Shown here: piece after piece, positions 49,775 to 57,956 of the stretch
Numbering within the stretch: position 1 is the stretch's first letter
Layout of the letters: each line of letters opens with the position of its first letter
Assembly (NCBI GenBank): GCA_963718105.1
Contig: OY970352.1
Location: forward strand, 3,844,001-3,908,000
From: DASYKT01 sp963718105
Lineage (GTDB): Bacteria; Acidobacteriota; Blastocatellia; Pyrinomonadales; Pyrinomonadaceae
Reading direction: 5' to 3'
Length of the DNA: 64,000 nt
Translations under genes and position numbers: made by a program
The notes under the pieces: generated by a model
The model's database searches: none
Seen by the model: the letters and a program-made list of their open reading frames with translations, nothing else
What the model was told of the DNA's origin: nothing

Positions 49775-51154
49775 CTAAATATTCACGCACGTTCCGCGTT
49801 TTAAGAATTGCCCGCTGCCTTTATCGACGAGGCATTCGCCGTTCTCGATCACCACGCGTCCGCGCGAAAGAACGGTCTCGACCGCGCCTTTTACTTTTTT
49901 GCCTTCGTAGGTGCAGTAATCGACGTTCATGTGCTGGGCTTCGAGCGTGAGCGTGTGTTCTTTTTCCGCGTCGAAGATAACGATGTCCGCATCGGAACCG
50001 ACGGCAATCGTACCCTTGCGCGGAAACAGCCCGAACATCTTGGCCGCCGCGGTCGAGGTCAGCTCGACAAAGCGATTCAGCGAAATCCTGTTTTCCACCA
50101 CCCCGCCGTTATAGATCAGCGACATTCGGTATTCCACGCCGGGCGCGCCGTTCGGGATCTTCGAAAAATCGTTCCTGCCCAGTTCTTTTTGCTCCTTCAT
50201 GCAGAACGGGCAGTGATCGGTCGAGATCACCTGCAGGTCGTCCATCTTCAAACCTTTCCACAGGTCGTCCTGGTTCCATTTTTCGCGCAGCGCCGGCGTC
50301 ATCACATATTTCGCGCCCTCGAAATCTTCGCCGTAATCGTCAATGGAAAGGAAAAGATATTGCGGGCAGGTTTCGGCAAAGGCCGGAATGCCGCGGTCGC
50401 GCGCTTCGCGTACCTGATTTAGCGCGTCGGAGCACGAAAGGTGCACGATATAAACGGGCGATTCCGCCATCTCGGCGATGGCAATGGCGCGGTGAACGCC
50501 TTCGGCTTCGGCGACGGTCGGCCGCGTCAGCGCGTGGTATTTCGGCGCGGTCCGCCCCTGCGCCAACGCGCGTTTTACTATCTCGTCGATCACGATGCCG
50601 TTTTCGGCGTGCATACAGACTAAACCGCCGCGCGCGCCGGCCGCCGACATCGCGCGAAAGATGGTCGCGTCATCCGCCAGAAAAACGCCCGGGTAGGCCA
50701 TGAAAAGTTTAAAGCTGGTGATGCCTTCGTCCATCAGCTTATACATTTCCGTTTCCCGGCCGTCTTCGAAATCGGTGGTGATCAGATGAAAGCCGTGGTC
50801 GATGACGGTTTTGCCCTCGGCCTTGGAGTGCCAGTTATCGACCGCCTGGATCATCGATTCGCCTTTGTACTGCACCGCAAAATCGATGATCGTCGTCGTG
50901 CCGCCAAACGCCGCCGCGCGCGTGCCGGTAAAAAAATCGTCCGACGCCGACGTGCCGCCAAATGGCAATTCCATGTGCGTGTGCGGATCGATCCCGCCGG
51001 GTATCACCAGCTTGCCGCTCGCGTCGATCACCTTGTCGGCTTCCATGTCCAAACTCGCGCCGATCACCGAAACCTTTTCACCGTCGATCAAAATATCGGC
51101 ATGGTAATCATCCACCGCGGTCACCACGCGGCCATTTTTAATAAGTGTTTTCAT
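49775..51154 (-). CDS. hydA: Dihydropyrimidinase (D-hydantoinase)
   Basis: The 459-residue amidohydrolase opens dihydrouracil to N-carbamoyl-beta-alanine. Binuclear metal ligands are visible: HTH in GGIDPHTHMELPFGG, carbamylated Lys in SFKLFMAYPG, His in VCMHAENGIV and YIVHLSCSDAL, and Asp in STDHCPFC. Length and motifs match the dihydropyrimidinase/hydantoinase clade rather than dihydroorotase. It is the second step between PreTA and beta-ureidopropionase. A small membrane protein gene precedes it by 5 bp on the same strand. Confidence 0.95.
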   Translation of the reverse strand: MKTLIKNGRVVTAVDDYHADILIDGEKVSVIGASLDMEADKVIDASGKLVIPGGIDPHTHMELPFGGTSASDDFFTGTRAAAFGGTTTIIDFAVQYKGESMIQAVDNWHSKAEGKTVIDHGFHLITTDFEDGRETEMYKLMDEGITSFKLFMAYPGVFLADDATIFRAMSAAGARGGLVCMHAENGIVIDEIVKRALAQGRTAPKYHALTRPTVAEAEGVHRAIAIAEMAESPVYIVHLSCSDALNQVREARDRGIPAFAETCPQYLFLSIDDYGEDFEGAKYVMTPALREKWNQDDLWKGLKMDDLQVISTDHCPFCMKEQKELGRNDFSKIPNGAPGVEYRMSLIYNGGVVENRISLNRFVELTSTAAAKMFGLFPRKGTIAVGSDADIVIFDAEKEHTLTLEAQHMNVDYCTYEGKKVKGAVETVLSRGRVVIENGECLVDKGSGQFLKRGTCVNI

Positions 51155-51159
51155 AATGA

Positions 51160-51417
51160 TTATCTGTTATTGACGAACATCATAATTATCCCGAATACCC
51201 AGAAACCTATCCCGGCCCCGCCCACGATCAGGCACCATGTTATCCGTCCATCGTATTTCATCGAGCCGCCGGATCTGTTTATCAGGCGCCAGGCTTTTAA
51301 TGCATTTCGTATCGCTATCAGCGAACCCAAGCCCGCCAGCCAAAAAATAGAAAACCAGACTCCTTTTTTTAACAAGCTATCTACGGTTTGCTCTTCTCCC
51401 TGAAGATATCTTTTCAT
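51160..51417 (-). CDS. Small two-helix membrane protein
   Basis: The 85-residue protein has two hydrophobic segments (WFSIFWLAGLGSLIAIRNA and TWCLIVGGAGIGFWVFGIIMMF) with a basic loop between them (RLINRSGGSMKYDGRI). It lies 5 bp before the dihydropyrimidinase gene on the same strand and 23 bp after the sulfatase gene, so it is probably co-transcribed. No family is recognised; there is no catalytic motif. Confidence 0.65.
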   Translation of the reverse strand: MKRYLQGEEQTVDSLLKKGVWFSIFWLAGLGSLIAIRNALKAWRLINRSGGSMKYDGRITWCLIVGGAGIGFWVFGIIMMFVNNR

Positions 51418-51440
51418 TTTTGGTCAGTTTGCGAAATAGC

Positions 51441-52784
51441 CTAATTCTTCGGGTACGGCAACACGCCCGCTTCCCATTTGTTAAATTCCCCGCGCAGACG
51501 TTCGAACGTTTGCGGCTCTTTGTCCTTATAATTTGCCTGCTCGCGCTCGTCGGTCGAAAGGTCGAAGAGAAATTCGTTCTTTCCCTCGCGGATATATTTC
51601 CATTTGCCGCTGCGCGCGGCTCCCTGCGCACGGATCCGCCAGAAAAATGTCCGGTCATAGAGGCCGCGCCTGCCGCTCAAAACCGATCTCACATCTTCGC
51701 CGTCGAGCGGGTATTCCGGCGCCGGTTTTGCGCCCGCCGCGGCGATCATCGTCGCCGTCCAATCCATCGTAATGACAGGCTGGTCGCTCTCGCTTCCGGC
51801 TGTGGTGACTCCCGGCCAGCGAACGATGCCCGGCACACGCACGCCGCCTTCGCGAACGTTCATCTTTTGGCCCGTGAACGGCCAGTTGTAGGAAAACCGC
51901 TCGCCGCCGTTATCGCTGGTGAAAATTACCAGCGTGTTGCGCTCGAGTCCGGCGGTCTTCAGAGCGTCAAGCACTTTTCCTATTCCATCGTCGAGGCTTT
52001 TCATCATCTCGGCATAAACTTTCAGCGAACCCCCGCTTCTGAAAGCTTCCGGGCCGAGGCCCAGTTTCCTGCTGACGGCTTCATCCTTCGGGCCTTCCCA
52101 CGGCCAATGAGGCGCGGTGTAGTGCAGGCTAAGATAAAAAGGCTTTTTGTGCGGGCGGCGAATGTAATCCACCGCCCGGTTGGTCAGCAGATCGGTGATA
52201 TAACCCACGCGCTCTACGGGAACTTCGCCTTCGAAAAGATCAGGGTCGCCCGTCATGTCCGTATGCGAAAAAAAATCTCCCGCGCCGCTCATGATTCCAA
52301 AAAATTCATCGAAACCGCAGCGCAGCGGCCCGTATACCGGCAGGTAGCCAAGATGCCATTTACCTATCAGGGCCGTCTCGTAACCCACCGCCTTGATGAG
52401 GGACGAGACCGTGGGATGCTCCGGCGAAAGGCCGACGGTTTTGGTGCGTTCGCCCAGCTCTTTACGTTCGGTGATCGGCTCTTCCAGGCCGACCGGCAGC
52501 CGGGCCGGATAACGTCCGGTAAGAAACCCGACGCGGGTCGGCGTGCAGACAGGCGCGGCCGAATAGGCATTGGTAAAACGCATCCCCTCGAGCGCGAGGC
52601 GGTCCAGATTAGGCGTCCGGTAATCGGGCCGCCCGTAGCAGCTCAGATCTCCCCAGCCCAGATCATCGGCCAGGATAAATAAAATATTCGGCCGCTCCGC
52701 AGCCTCGACCCGTGAACCCAGGATCGCACTTGACAGGGCAGCCGCTCCCAGCGCGCCGCCGATGAATTCCCGGCGTGTTTTCAT
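51441..52784 (-). CDS. Exported formylglycine-dependent sulfatase
   Basis: The 447-residue alkaline-phosphatase-fold enzyme has a Tat-type signal (TRREFIGGALGAAALSS). The metal site DDLGWGD and the modification motif CTPTR (Cys becomes formylglycine) are intact, and GKWHLGYLP and TSDNGGE are present. It would remove sulfate esters from sugars or other compounds outside the cytoplasm. No sulfatase-maturase gene is in the window. Its substrate cannot be inferred; the neighbours are pyrimidine and wall-peptidase genes. Confidence 0.92.
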   Translation of the reverse strand: MKTRREFIGGALGAAALSSAILGSRVEAAERPNILFILADDLGWGDLSCYGRPDYRTPNLDRLALEGMRFTNAYSAAPVCTPTRVGFLTGRYPARLPVGLEEPITERKELGERTKTVGLSPEHPTVSSLIKAVGYETALIGKWHLGYLPVYGPLRCGFDEFFGIMSGAGDFFSHTDMTGDPDLFEGEVPVERVGYITDLLTNRAVDYIRRPHKKPFYLSLHYTAPHWPWEGPKDEAVSRKLGLGPEAFRSGGSLKVYAEMMKSLDDGIGKVLDALKTAGLERNTLVIFTSDNGGERFSYNWPFTGQKMNVREGGVRVPGIVRWPGVTTAGSESDQPVITMDWTATMIAAAGAKPAPEYPLDGEDVRSVLSGRRGLYDRTFFWRIRAQGAARSGKWKYIREGKNEFLFDLSTDEREQANYKDKEPQTFERLRGEFNKWEAGVLPYPKN

Positions 52785-52796
52785 AATTTTTTATCA

Positions 52797-52932
52797 GCCA
52801 CAGAGTTCACAGAGAATTTTACAGGGATGAGGGGATGAGACGGTTTGCAGTAAACATCGGCTGCCAAGTGCCTACCGCCGTTGCCTACATTTCTTATCCT
52901 GTTCATCTAAGTCTATCCCTGTAAATTTTTAC
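52797..52932. repeat. Intergenic repeat family D, copy 2
   Basis: The left part AGCCACAGAGTTCACAGAGA with TTTTACAGGGATGAGGGGATGA, and the right part ATCCCTGTAAATTTTTAC, resemble the element at 33690-33804. Both occur between genes and contain the same ACAGGGAT/ATCCCTGT inverted core. Confidence 0.7.
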
Positions 52933-52933
52933 A

Positions 52934-53917
52934 CTAATTCTGGCTCACAATATCGCCTTTGACCGGCGAGTATTCCGTTTTGGCGGCGGTCTTGCTGACA
53001 TCGCGGCGCACCATTATTTTTTCAAAGAAAACCTTCATGCTGTTTTCCGCTTCAAAAAGCGTCGTGCCCTGGACCTGGTAATGCAGGTGCGCCTCGCTCG
53101 AGTTGCCGGAGTTTCCGCAGAGCCCGATGACGTCCCCCTTCTTTACCTGCTGGCCGGTACGCACGCGGGTGCTGTCGTATTTCAGGTGCGCAAAGACCGA
53201 AACCTCGCCGTTGGGGTGTTTTATCATCACCACATTTCCCACCGCCATCAGCGGGTTCATCACGCCGGGAACATTGTTCTTGATGCCGGTCACAACGTCC
53301 GTCACTACGCCGTCCGCATCGGCGGTGATCTCCTGCCCGAAGGCGTAATAATCTTCATTTACCTTTCCGTCGCCTTTGTGAGTTTTGCCCTCGGCGTCGA
53401 CCTTGACGATATCGAAAGCAAAACGCTGTGTGGCCGCATCCTGATGATAATTCTGCTCGCGGGTGTCGCCGCCCCAGAAGACAAACCACTCGCCCTTAAA
53501 CGGCAGCGCGAGCACGGTCTTGTTGCGCGAAGTATTCTTTGCCTTGGGCGGCGTTGGCGGGTTTATGCTAAGCCCGCCGATCTTGCCTTCGCCGTCGAGC
53601 GCCACCAGCATGTCCATCTTCGCTTTTTCAAAATCCACCGGGAAGACCGCTATCGAAGTTCCGACAAAATTCGGCGTGCCGAGTTTTACTATCTTGCCGA
53701 GATCTTTATGACAACCGTCCAAAAACTCTTTCAGCTCATTGCCGGAAATGTCGCTTTTCATCGCCGCATTGAATTGCCCTTCGATCTGCGCGTAATCTTT
53801 CGCGTTATAGACGGCCATGATCAGATCGGCCATCTTCTGCACTTTTTCCACGGGAGTTTGCGCGAAAACCATTATCGATAAAAGTAGAGTTAGAATTGAA
53901 ATTCTTAATAATGTCAT
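52934..53917 (-). CDS. Secreted M23-family peptidase with N-terminal DUF3887-like domain
   Basis: The 327-residue protein has a signal peptide (LLRISILTLLLSIMVFAQ). Residues about 25-120 (MADLIMAVYNAKDYAQIEGQFNAAMKSDI...GKIVKLGTPNF) resemble DUF3887, which often precedes peptidases or hydrolases. The C-terminal LytM domain shows HPNGEVSVFAHLKYDSTRVRTGQQVKKGDVIGLCGNSG and AHLHYQVQ; the HxH ligand is present. The N-terminal H...D pair appears as HQDAATQRFAFD. It probably cuts peptidoglycan cross-links or other Gly-containing peptides. Confidence 0.85.
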   Translation of the reverse strand: MTLLRISILTLLLSIMVFAQTPVEKVQKMADLIMAVYNAKDYAQIEGQFNAAMKSDISGNELKEFLDGCHKDLGKIVKLGTPNFVGTSIAVFPVDFEKAKMDMLVALDGEGKIGGLSINPPTPPKAKNTSRNKTVLALPFKGEWFVFWGGDTREQNYHQDAATQRFAFDIVKVDAEGKTHKGDGKVNEDYYAFGQEITADADGVVTDVVTGIKNNVPGVMNPLMAVGNVVMIKHPNGEVSVFAHLKYDSTRVRTGQQVKKGDVIGLCGNSGNSSEAHLHYQVQGTTLFEAENSMKVFFEKIMVRRDVSKTAAKTEYSPVKGDIVSQN

Positions 53918-53924
53918 CTTTTTT

Positions 53925-54212
53925 TAAATTGCCACTAGCTTTAGCTAGTGGTTAAGATCCTAGAAGAAATAACCCGGCTTTAGCCGCATTCAATTTCTAA
54001 AACCCGCTCTTTCCATAAACTCTTCATACTCATTATCTCTTATATGCTGAAATACAGCGGGCCTGATATTTTCCGTCAACATCGGTTTGCGATTCTTTGT
54101 TGACCAGACAAAATGTATCCAAACTTTAACCAATGCATAGATGGAAGAATTTGGCTAAAGCCTTGTTATTTTGTTATTCAGTAACCACTAGCTAAAGCTA
54201 GTGGCAATTTAT
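53925..54212. mobile_element. REP-flanked, internally deleted RAYT/IS200-like element (family B, copy 2)
   Basis: The left arm at 53925-53953 (TAAATTGCCACTAGC...) is an inverted copy of the right arm at 54182-54212. Between them, on the minus strand, is a short remnant of a Y1/RAYT transposase gene (53990-54153). The arms match the pair at 37731-37871. The element looks like a REP-associated transposase unit whose gene has lost its middle, and it shows what mobilises the family B repeats. Confidence 0.8.
53990..54153 (-). pseudogene. RAYT/Y1 transposase remnant, middle deleted
   Basis: The open frame reads SSIYALVKVWIHFVWSTKNR, then KPMLTENIRPAVFQHIRDN, which is typical of the N-terminus of REP-associated tyrosine transposases. 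It then passes directly into EYEEFMERAGFRN and a stop, typical of their C-terminus. The HUH metal motif and catalytic Tyr, about 80 residues in the family, are missing. No start codon remains after the upstream TAG. It cannot be functional. Confidence 0.8.
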
Positions 54213-54226
54213 AAGATGGGTGTAAT

Positions 54227-54573
54227 TTATTTGTCTTTACACTCATAACAAATATTTGACGGATACATTGGAAGATTTTCCCCACAGACGCTGCACATAT
54301 TCCGACTTTTTTGTGTTTTTAAGATAAGGCGTATGTGAAATCTCCTTTTTTTGAATTTTAGGCTCAGATTCTACTTCTTTAAAAGTAATATTTTTAGGGT
54401 TCTTAAGACATATTTTTATATGATCTTTTGAACGCCATTTTGCCAATCTTAATACTGCAATATGGACAAATTTTATATGTTATTTGCTTACAATCGTTAT
54501 GGCAATGAGCTTGTAGCTCCACGCTGGCTATAGGTTTACGACAATATTGACAAATAACTTAAGGTCTAGACAT
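54227..54573 (-). pseudogene. Broken zinc-finger protein gene (one nonsense, two frameshifts)
   Basis: From ATG 54573 (GAGGG ribosome site 6 bp upstream) the frame reads MSRP, then TAA, then VICQYCRKPIASVELQAHCHNDC and KICPYCSIK. After a +1 shift it reads LAKWRSKDHIKICLKNPKNI to KNTKK. After a shift in an A6 run it reads SRNMCSVCGENLPMYPSNICYECKDK and a stop. Together they make a C2HC pair (C-x2-C-x11-H-x3/4-C, twice) and a C-terminal zinc ribbon. The family is unknown. It lies against the right end of the RAYT element. Confidence 0.75.
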
Positions 54574-54601
54574 TCTTTACCCTCTGTGTTCTCTGTTGCC
54601 A

Positions 54602-55906
54602 CTAACAAAGCGCAAAGCCGGCATCCATCGCCTCGACCATTTCATCCACGTGCGCCGTGGTCGAATTGAGCATCAGCCCGGTGCGGATAACGTTGCCGTA
54701 AAGCCCGCCTTTGCCGATCAGCACGCCGCGCGCTCGCGTTTCCTCAAAAACTTTCAGCACCGCCTCCGGGGCAGGTTCTTTTGTCTTGCGGTCTTTGACC
54801 AGTTCCAGGCCGAGCATCAATCCCATCCCGCGAACGTCGCCGATAATGGCATATTTTTCCTGCAGCTCCAGCATGCGTTTCAGCAGATAATCTCCCACCA
54901 CGCGCGCGTTGGTGCGCAGATCATCTTCTTCGATGACCTTGATCACCGCCAGGCCGACGGCAGCCGAAACCGGGTTTCCGCCAAAGGTCGAAAATGTCAG
55001 TCCCGGAAATGCATCGGCCACTTCGGGCGTGGCAATGGTCCAGCCGATCGGCACGCCGTTACCCATTCCCTTGGCTGAGGTGATGATGTCCGGCTCGACG
55101 CCCCAATGTTCGATACCGAACCACTTGTCGCCCGTGCGTCCCCAGGCCGCCTGCACCTCGTCCGAAATGAACAGCCCGCCATGACGCCGCGCGATCTCGG
55201 CCACCCGCGGAAAATACTCCTTCGGCGGGATGATAAAACCGCCTACGCCGAGGATCGTCTCCGCCATAAAGGCGGCGATCTTACCCGTGGTAGTGGTGTT
55301 GATCAGCTCCTCGACATCGTCCGCACAGGCAACGCCGCACGACGGGTATTCCAGCTTGAACGGGCAGCGGTAGCAATAAGGCGCAACCGCGTGAACGACC
55401 CCCGCCACCTGTGACGCGATGGGCTTCCAATTAGAGTGCCCGATCGTCGAAAGCGCGGTGGCTGAGCGCCCGGCGTAACTGTGGCGCAGCACCACGATCT
55501 CGTTGTTTCCCGTGGCGATCTTGGCGGCAAGAATGGCCGTGTCGTCCGCCTCCGTACCGCTATTGGTAAAGAAAGATTTCTTTAGCCGCCCCGGTGATAT
55601 CTCGGCCAGCTTTTCCGCCAGGTCGCCCTGCGGCCCGTTGGCGTAAAGCGTCGAGGTATGCGCAACGGCGTTCACCTGGTTTATCCAGGCTTCATTCACG
55701 CGCGGATTGGCGTGGCCCACGCTGACCGTCAGCACTCCGCCGAAACAATCCAGGTATTTATTACCCGCATCGTCCCAGACGTGGCTGCCCTCGCCCTTTA
55801 CCAGCGCGATCGGTTCCTGGTAGTAAGTGGCCACCGCCGGGAAAAGAAATTCCTTGTGCTTGCGCACGGCTTCGGAGACTGTCGATTTTTGTTCTGCTTG
55901 ATTCAT
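54602..55906 (-). CDS. Class III PLP aminotransferase, probable beta-alanine transaminase
   Basis: The 434-residue PLP enzyme has SFFTNSGTEADDTAILAAKIATG, the aspartate of FISDEVQAAWGRTG that holds the PLP ring nitrogen, and the Schiff-base Lys in SAKGMGNGVPIG. The sequence most resembles alanine-glyoxylate (AGXT2-type) or beta-alanine-pyruvate transaminases. In the pyrimidine set it would convert beta-alanine to malonic semialdehyde. A C-rich insert CYRCPFKLEYPSCGVAC (about 185-200) is like that of AGXT2-type enzymes and could bind a metal. The specific amino acceptor is not known. Confidence 0.85.
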   Translation of the reverse strand: MNQAEQKSTVSEAVRKHKEFLFPAVATYYQEPIALVKGEGSHVWDDAGNKYLDCFGGVLTVSVGHANPRVNEAWINQVNAVAHTSTLYANGPQGDLAEKLAEISPGRLKKSFFTNSGTEADDTAILAAKIATGNNEIVVLRHSYAGRSATALSTIGHSNWKPIASQVAGVVHAVAPYCYRCPFKLEYPSCGVACADDVEELINTTTTGKIAAFMAETILGVGGFIIPPKEYFPRVAEIARRHGGLFISDEVQAAWGRTGDKWFGIEHWGVEPDIITSAKGMGNGVPIGWTIATPEVADAFPGLTFSTFGGNPVSAAVGLAVIKVIEEDDLRTNARVVGDYLLKRMLELQEKYAIIGDVRGMGLMLGLELVKDRKTKEPAPEAVLKVFEETRARGVLIGKGGLYGNVIRTGLMLNSTTAHVDEMVEAMDAGFALC

Positions 55907-55921
55907 ACATTATCTCTTTAT

Positions 55922-57502
55922 TTAATGGTCATCGAGTCTTTGTGTCATTTCCTTTATTAATTCCACTTGAGATTTCGGATTCCATCCGTGTCTTCCGGTA
56001 CGGCTGTACATTATCCAGCCGCCGTATTTTGGCTCGGTTTTGGTCAAAAGATCGTCGAACAGATGGACGGCGTTATTTAAGAAATAATCGTCCTGTTCGC
56101 CGACCCAAATATGCAATTTACCCTTTAGTTTTGGCGCAAGTATCTGCCAATTCTGTTCGATCACCATTCGCAAATCATACTTTTTCCATTGGTTGGCGAC
56201 TTCGCTGTTGATTTTACCAGTTTTCGCGTCCCACAGCGGAACGGGACGGCCGTCCATACCGCGCGTACTGTAGACGGCATTCCATGCGCCCCACTGTCCC
56301 CCCGACATCGTATAACTATCTCCTGCGCCGAGAACGTTTTCTTTCAGGCACTCGAGCCGCATGGTAAATTGCGTATCGCCGTTCGGCTCGCGCGCGCTCG
56401 GACGATCAAACCCTTTGGCGTTAACGTACGCATTTTTGTCTTCGTAAATATTTACCAGTTGATAAGCGCGAAAATCGAGCGGATCGGGAAACCCCGACCA
56501 GGTGCCATTAAAATGATCCGGGTAAAAAATTTGCAGTGCGAGTGAAACCCAGCCGCCCGTCGAACCGCCCGTAAGAAACCGGGCCTCCGGTTTTCCGATG
56601 GCGCGAAATTGCTTTTCGATCTGCGGGATCAATTCCTGTATCAACGCGTCGCCATAAGGCCCATTGTTTGCGGAGTTGATCTGATAGGAATCGCCGTAAG
56701 GGCCGTCGCCGTCAAGCTGCACACTAATCATTCGCGGGGTGTCGTCGGCCAGCCATTGTTTGCGAAACTCCCTCACCCACGGCCGGGCATTTGATCTTTC
56801 AGCTTCCTCGCTCATCAGTTCCTGAACGAGCGAAAATTTATTGCCGTAGCCGCCAATGCGAATCAACAGCGGATAACGCCGGGTCCGATTGCGCTCGTAA
56901 TCTCGCGGTAGAATAATCCCCGCCCGTAGAAAGATCGGCCGGCCGTGAAATTTACTCAGCAACTGTGATTGAATTTTGACAAATTTCACATATTCGGTTT
57001 CCGCAGGCATCTGTTCGGGCGGCACGACCTGGGTTAACTCAAGTTTGATTCTTCCGCCGAGTTTGGGGTCTAATCTGATCTTTCGAACTGCGCTATATAA
57101 ATTACCGGGAGCATTGAGCGAGCGCAGGTCATTGTTAGTGTCAAACAATGCTTGCACATAATAATCTCCGGCGGGCAATCCAGCCAGGTTTTTTATCGGA
57201 TAGGCGATCGAACGATTGTCGATCGTTACTATGTTCGAGCCGGGCGCAAAATTTACCACATCCTTCGCCAGTATCGGCGGCGCGTTTAAACCAACGTCGT
57301 CATCGGCCAGCCGCGGCTCAGGATTTTCCAAATTGAGAAAAATAAACAAACGCCCGTTTTGCGGAGCAGAGATCAGCCCGCGGACGATTGTTGTTTCAAA
57401 CCGCAGCGTGGTCGTCTGCGCCGAAACGGCGAGCGAAAAAAGAAGCAGGAATAATAAACAAGTGGAAGTTCTTCGAAGTAGGATGTTTCGATTTTGTTTC
57501 AT
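55922..57502 (-). CDS. Secreted alpha/beta-hydrolase (putative esterase)
   Basis: The 526-residue protein has a signal peptide (STCLLFLLLFSLAVSAQ). An N-terminal beta-rich part (about 30-180) is followed by an esterase-D-like hydrolase fold: oxyanion region YPLLIRIGGYGNKF, nucleophile GGSTGGWVSLAL (GxSxGG), and Asp/His candidates in HIWVGEQDDYFLNNAVHLF and TGRHGWNPKS. Such enzymes may cleave feruloyl, acetyl or similar esters on polysaccharides. It lies 15 bp from the transaminase start but has no obvious link with it. Confidence 0.75.
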   Translation of the reverse strand: MKQNRNILLRRTSTCLLFLLLFSLAVSAQTTTLRFETTIVRGLISAPQNGRLFIFLNLENPEPRLADDDVGLNAPPILAKDVVNFAPGSNIVTIDNRSIAYPIKNLAGLPAGDYYVQALFDTNNDLRSLNAPGNLYSAVRKIRLDPKLGGRIKLELTQVVPPEQMPAETEYVKFVKIQSQLLSKFHGRPIFLRAGIILPRDYERNRTRRYPLLIRIGGYGNKFSLVQELMSEEAERSNARPWVREFRKQWLADDTPRMISVQLDGDGPYGDSYQINSANNGPYGDALIQELIPQIEKQFRAIGKPEARFLTGGSTGGWVSLALQIFYPDHFNGTWSGFPDPLDFRAYQLVNIYEDKNAYVNAKGFDRPSAREPNGDTQFTMRLECLKENVLGAGDSYTMSGGQWGAWNAVYSTRGMDGRPVPLWDAKTGKINSEVANQWKKYDLRMVIEQNWQILAPKLKGKLHIWVGEQDDYFLNNAVHLFDDLLTKTEPKYGGWIMYSRTGRHGWNPKSQVELIKEMTQRLDDH

Positions 57503-57956
57503 TTTGGCTCCTGAAAATTCTTACCGTCTAAGTTGGCATTTTACGATTCAAAATATGCCGATAGAAGTGATTTATTACTAAAGTTTTTGCCCGTCTTCGC
57601 TCCGCGCTAAAATTAAAACGAACACATCTAAATATTTACAGGATATACAATTAACTTTGCGAATAATAGCAGAAATAGGGTCACAATGGAATGTTTTGAA
57701 CCTTGGGTGTTGTCCTAAAGTTATGGTGCTGAGAAGAGAAATGTCATTCGGAATAGATGATAACTGATAGTTGATAGAGAATAGATCGAATCTTTCAGTT
57801 CTCAGTTATCATCTTTTATCTACTTGCGGATGATGCCAGCACCACAGCCGCGCGAAACGATCTGACAAAAAAAGTTCAGAGTTCAAACTTCAGTTGTCTT
57901 TTATCTCAAACAAACAAGCTGAAGGCTGAACTCTGAACCGTTTACTCAAACTCCCT
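57503..57956. other. Intergenic region with palindromes
   Basis: No gene is seen in these 454 bp. It holds family C copy 3 (57747-57830) and a second inverted repeat, GTTCAGAGTTC...GGCTGAACTCTGAAC (57874-57938). The promoter of the esterase gene is likely within its first 150 bp. Confidence 0.6.
57747..57830. repeat. Palindromic repeat family C, copy 3
   Basis: ATTCGGAATAGATGATAACTG is identical to the left end at 46487, continuing with ATAGATCGAATCTTTCAGTT and ending ATCTACTTGCGGAT. The right end is less well kept than in the other copies. Confidence 0.8.
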
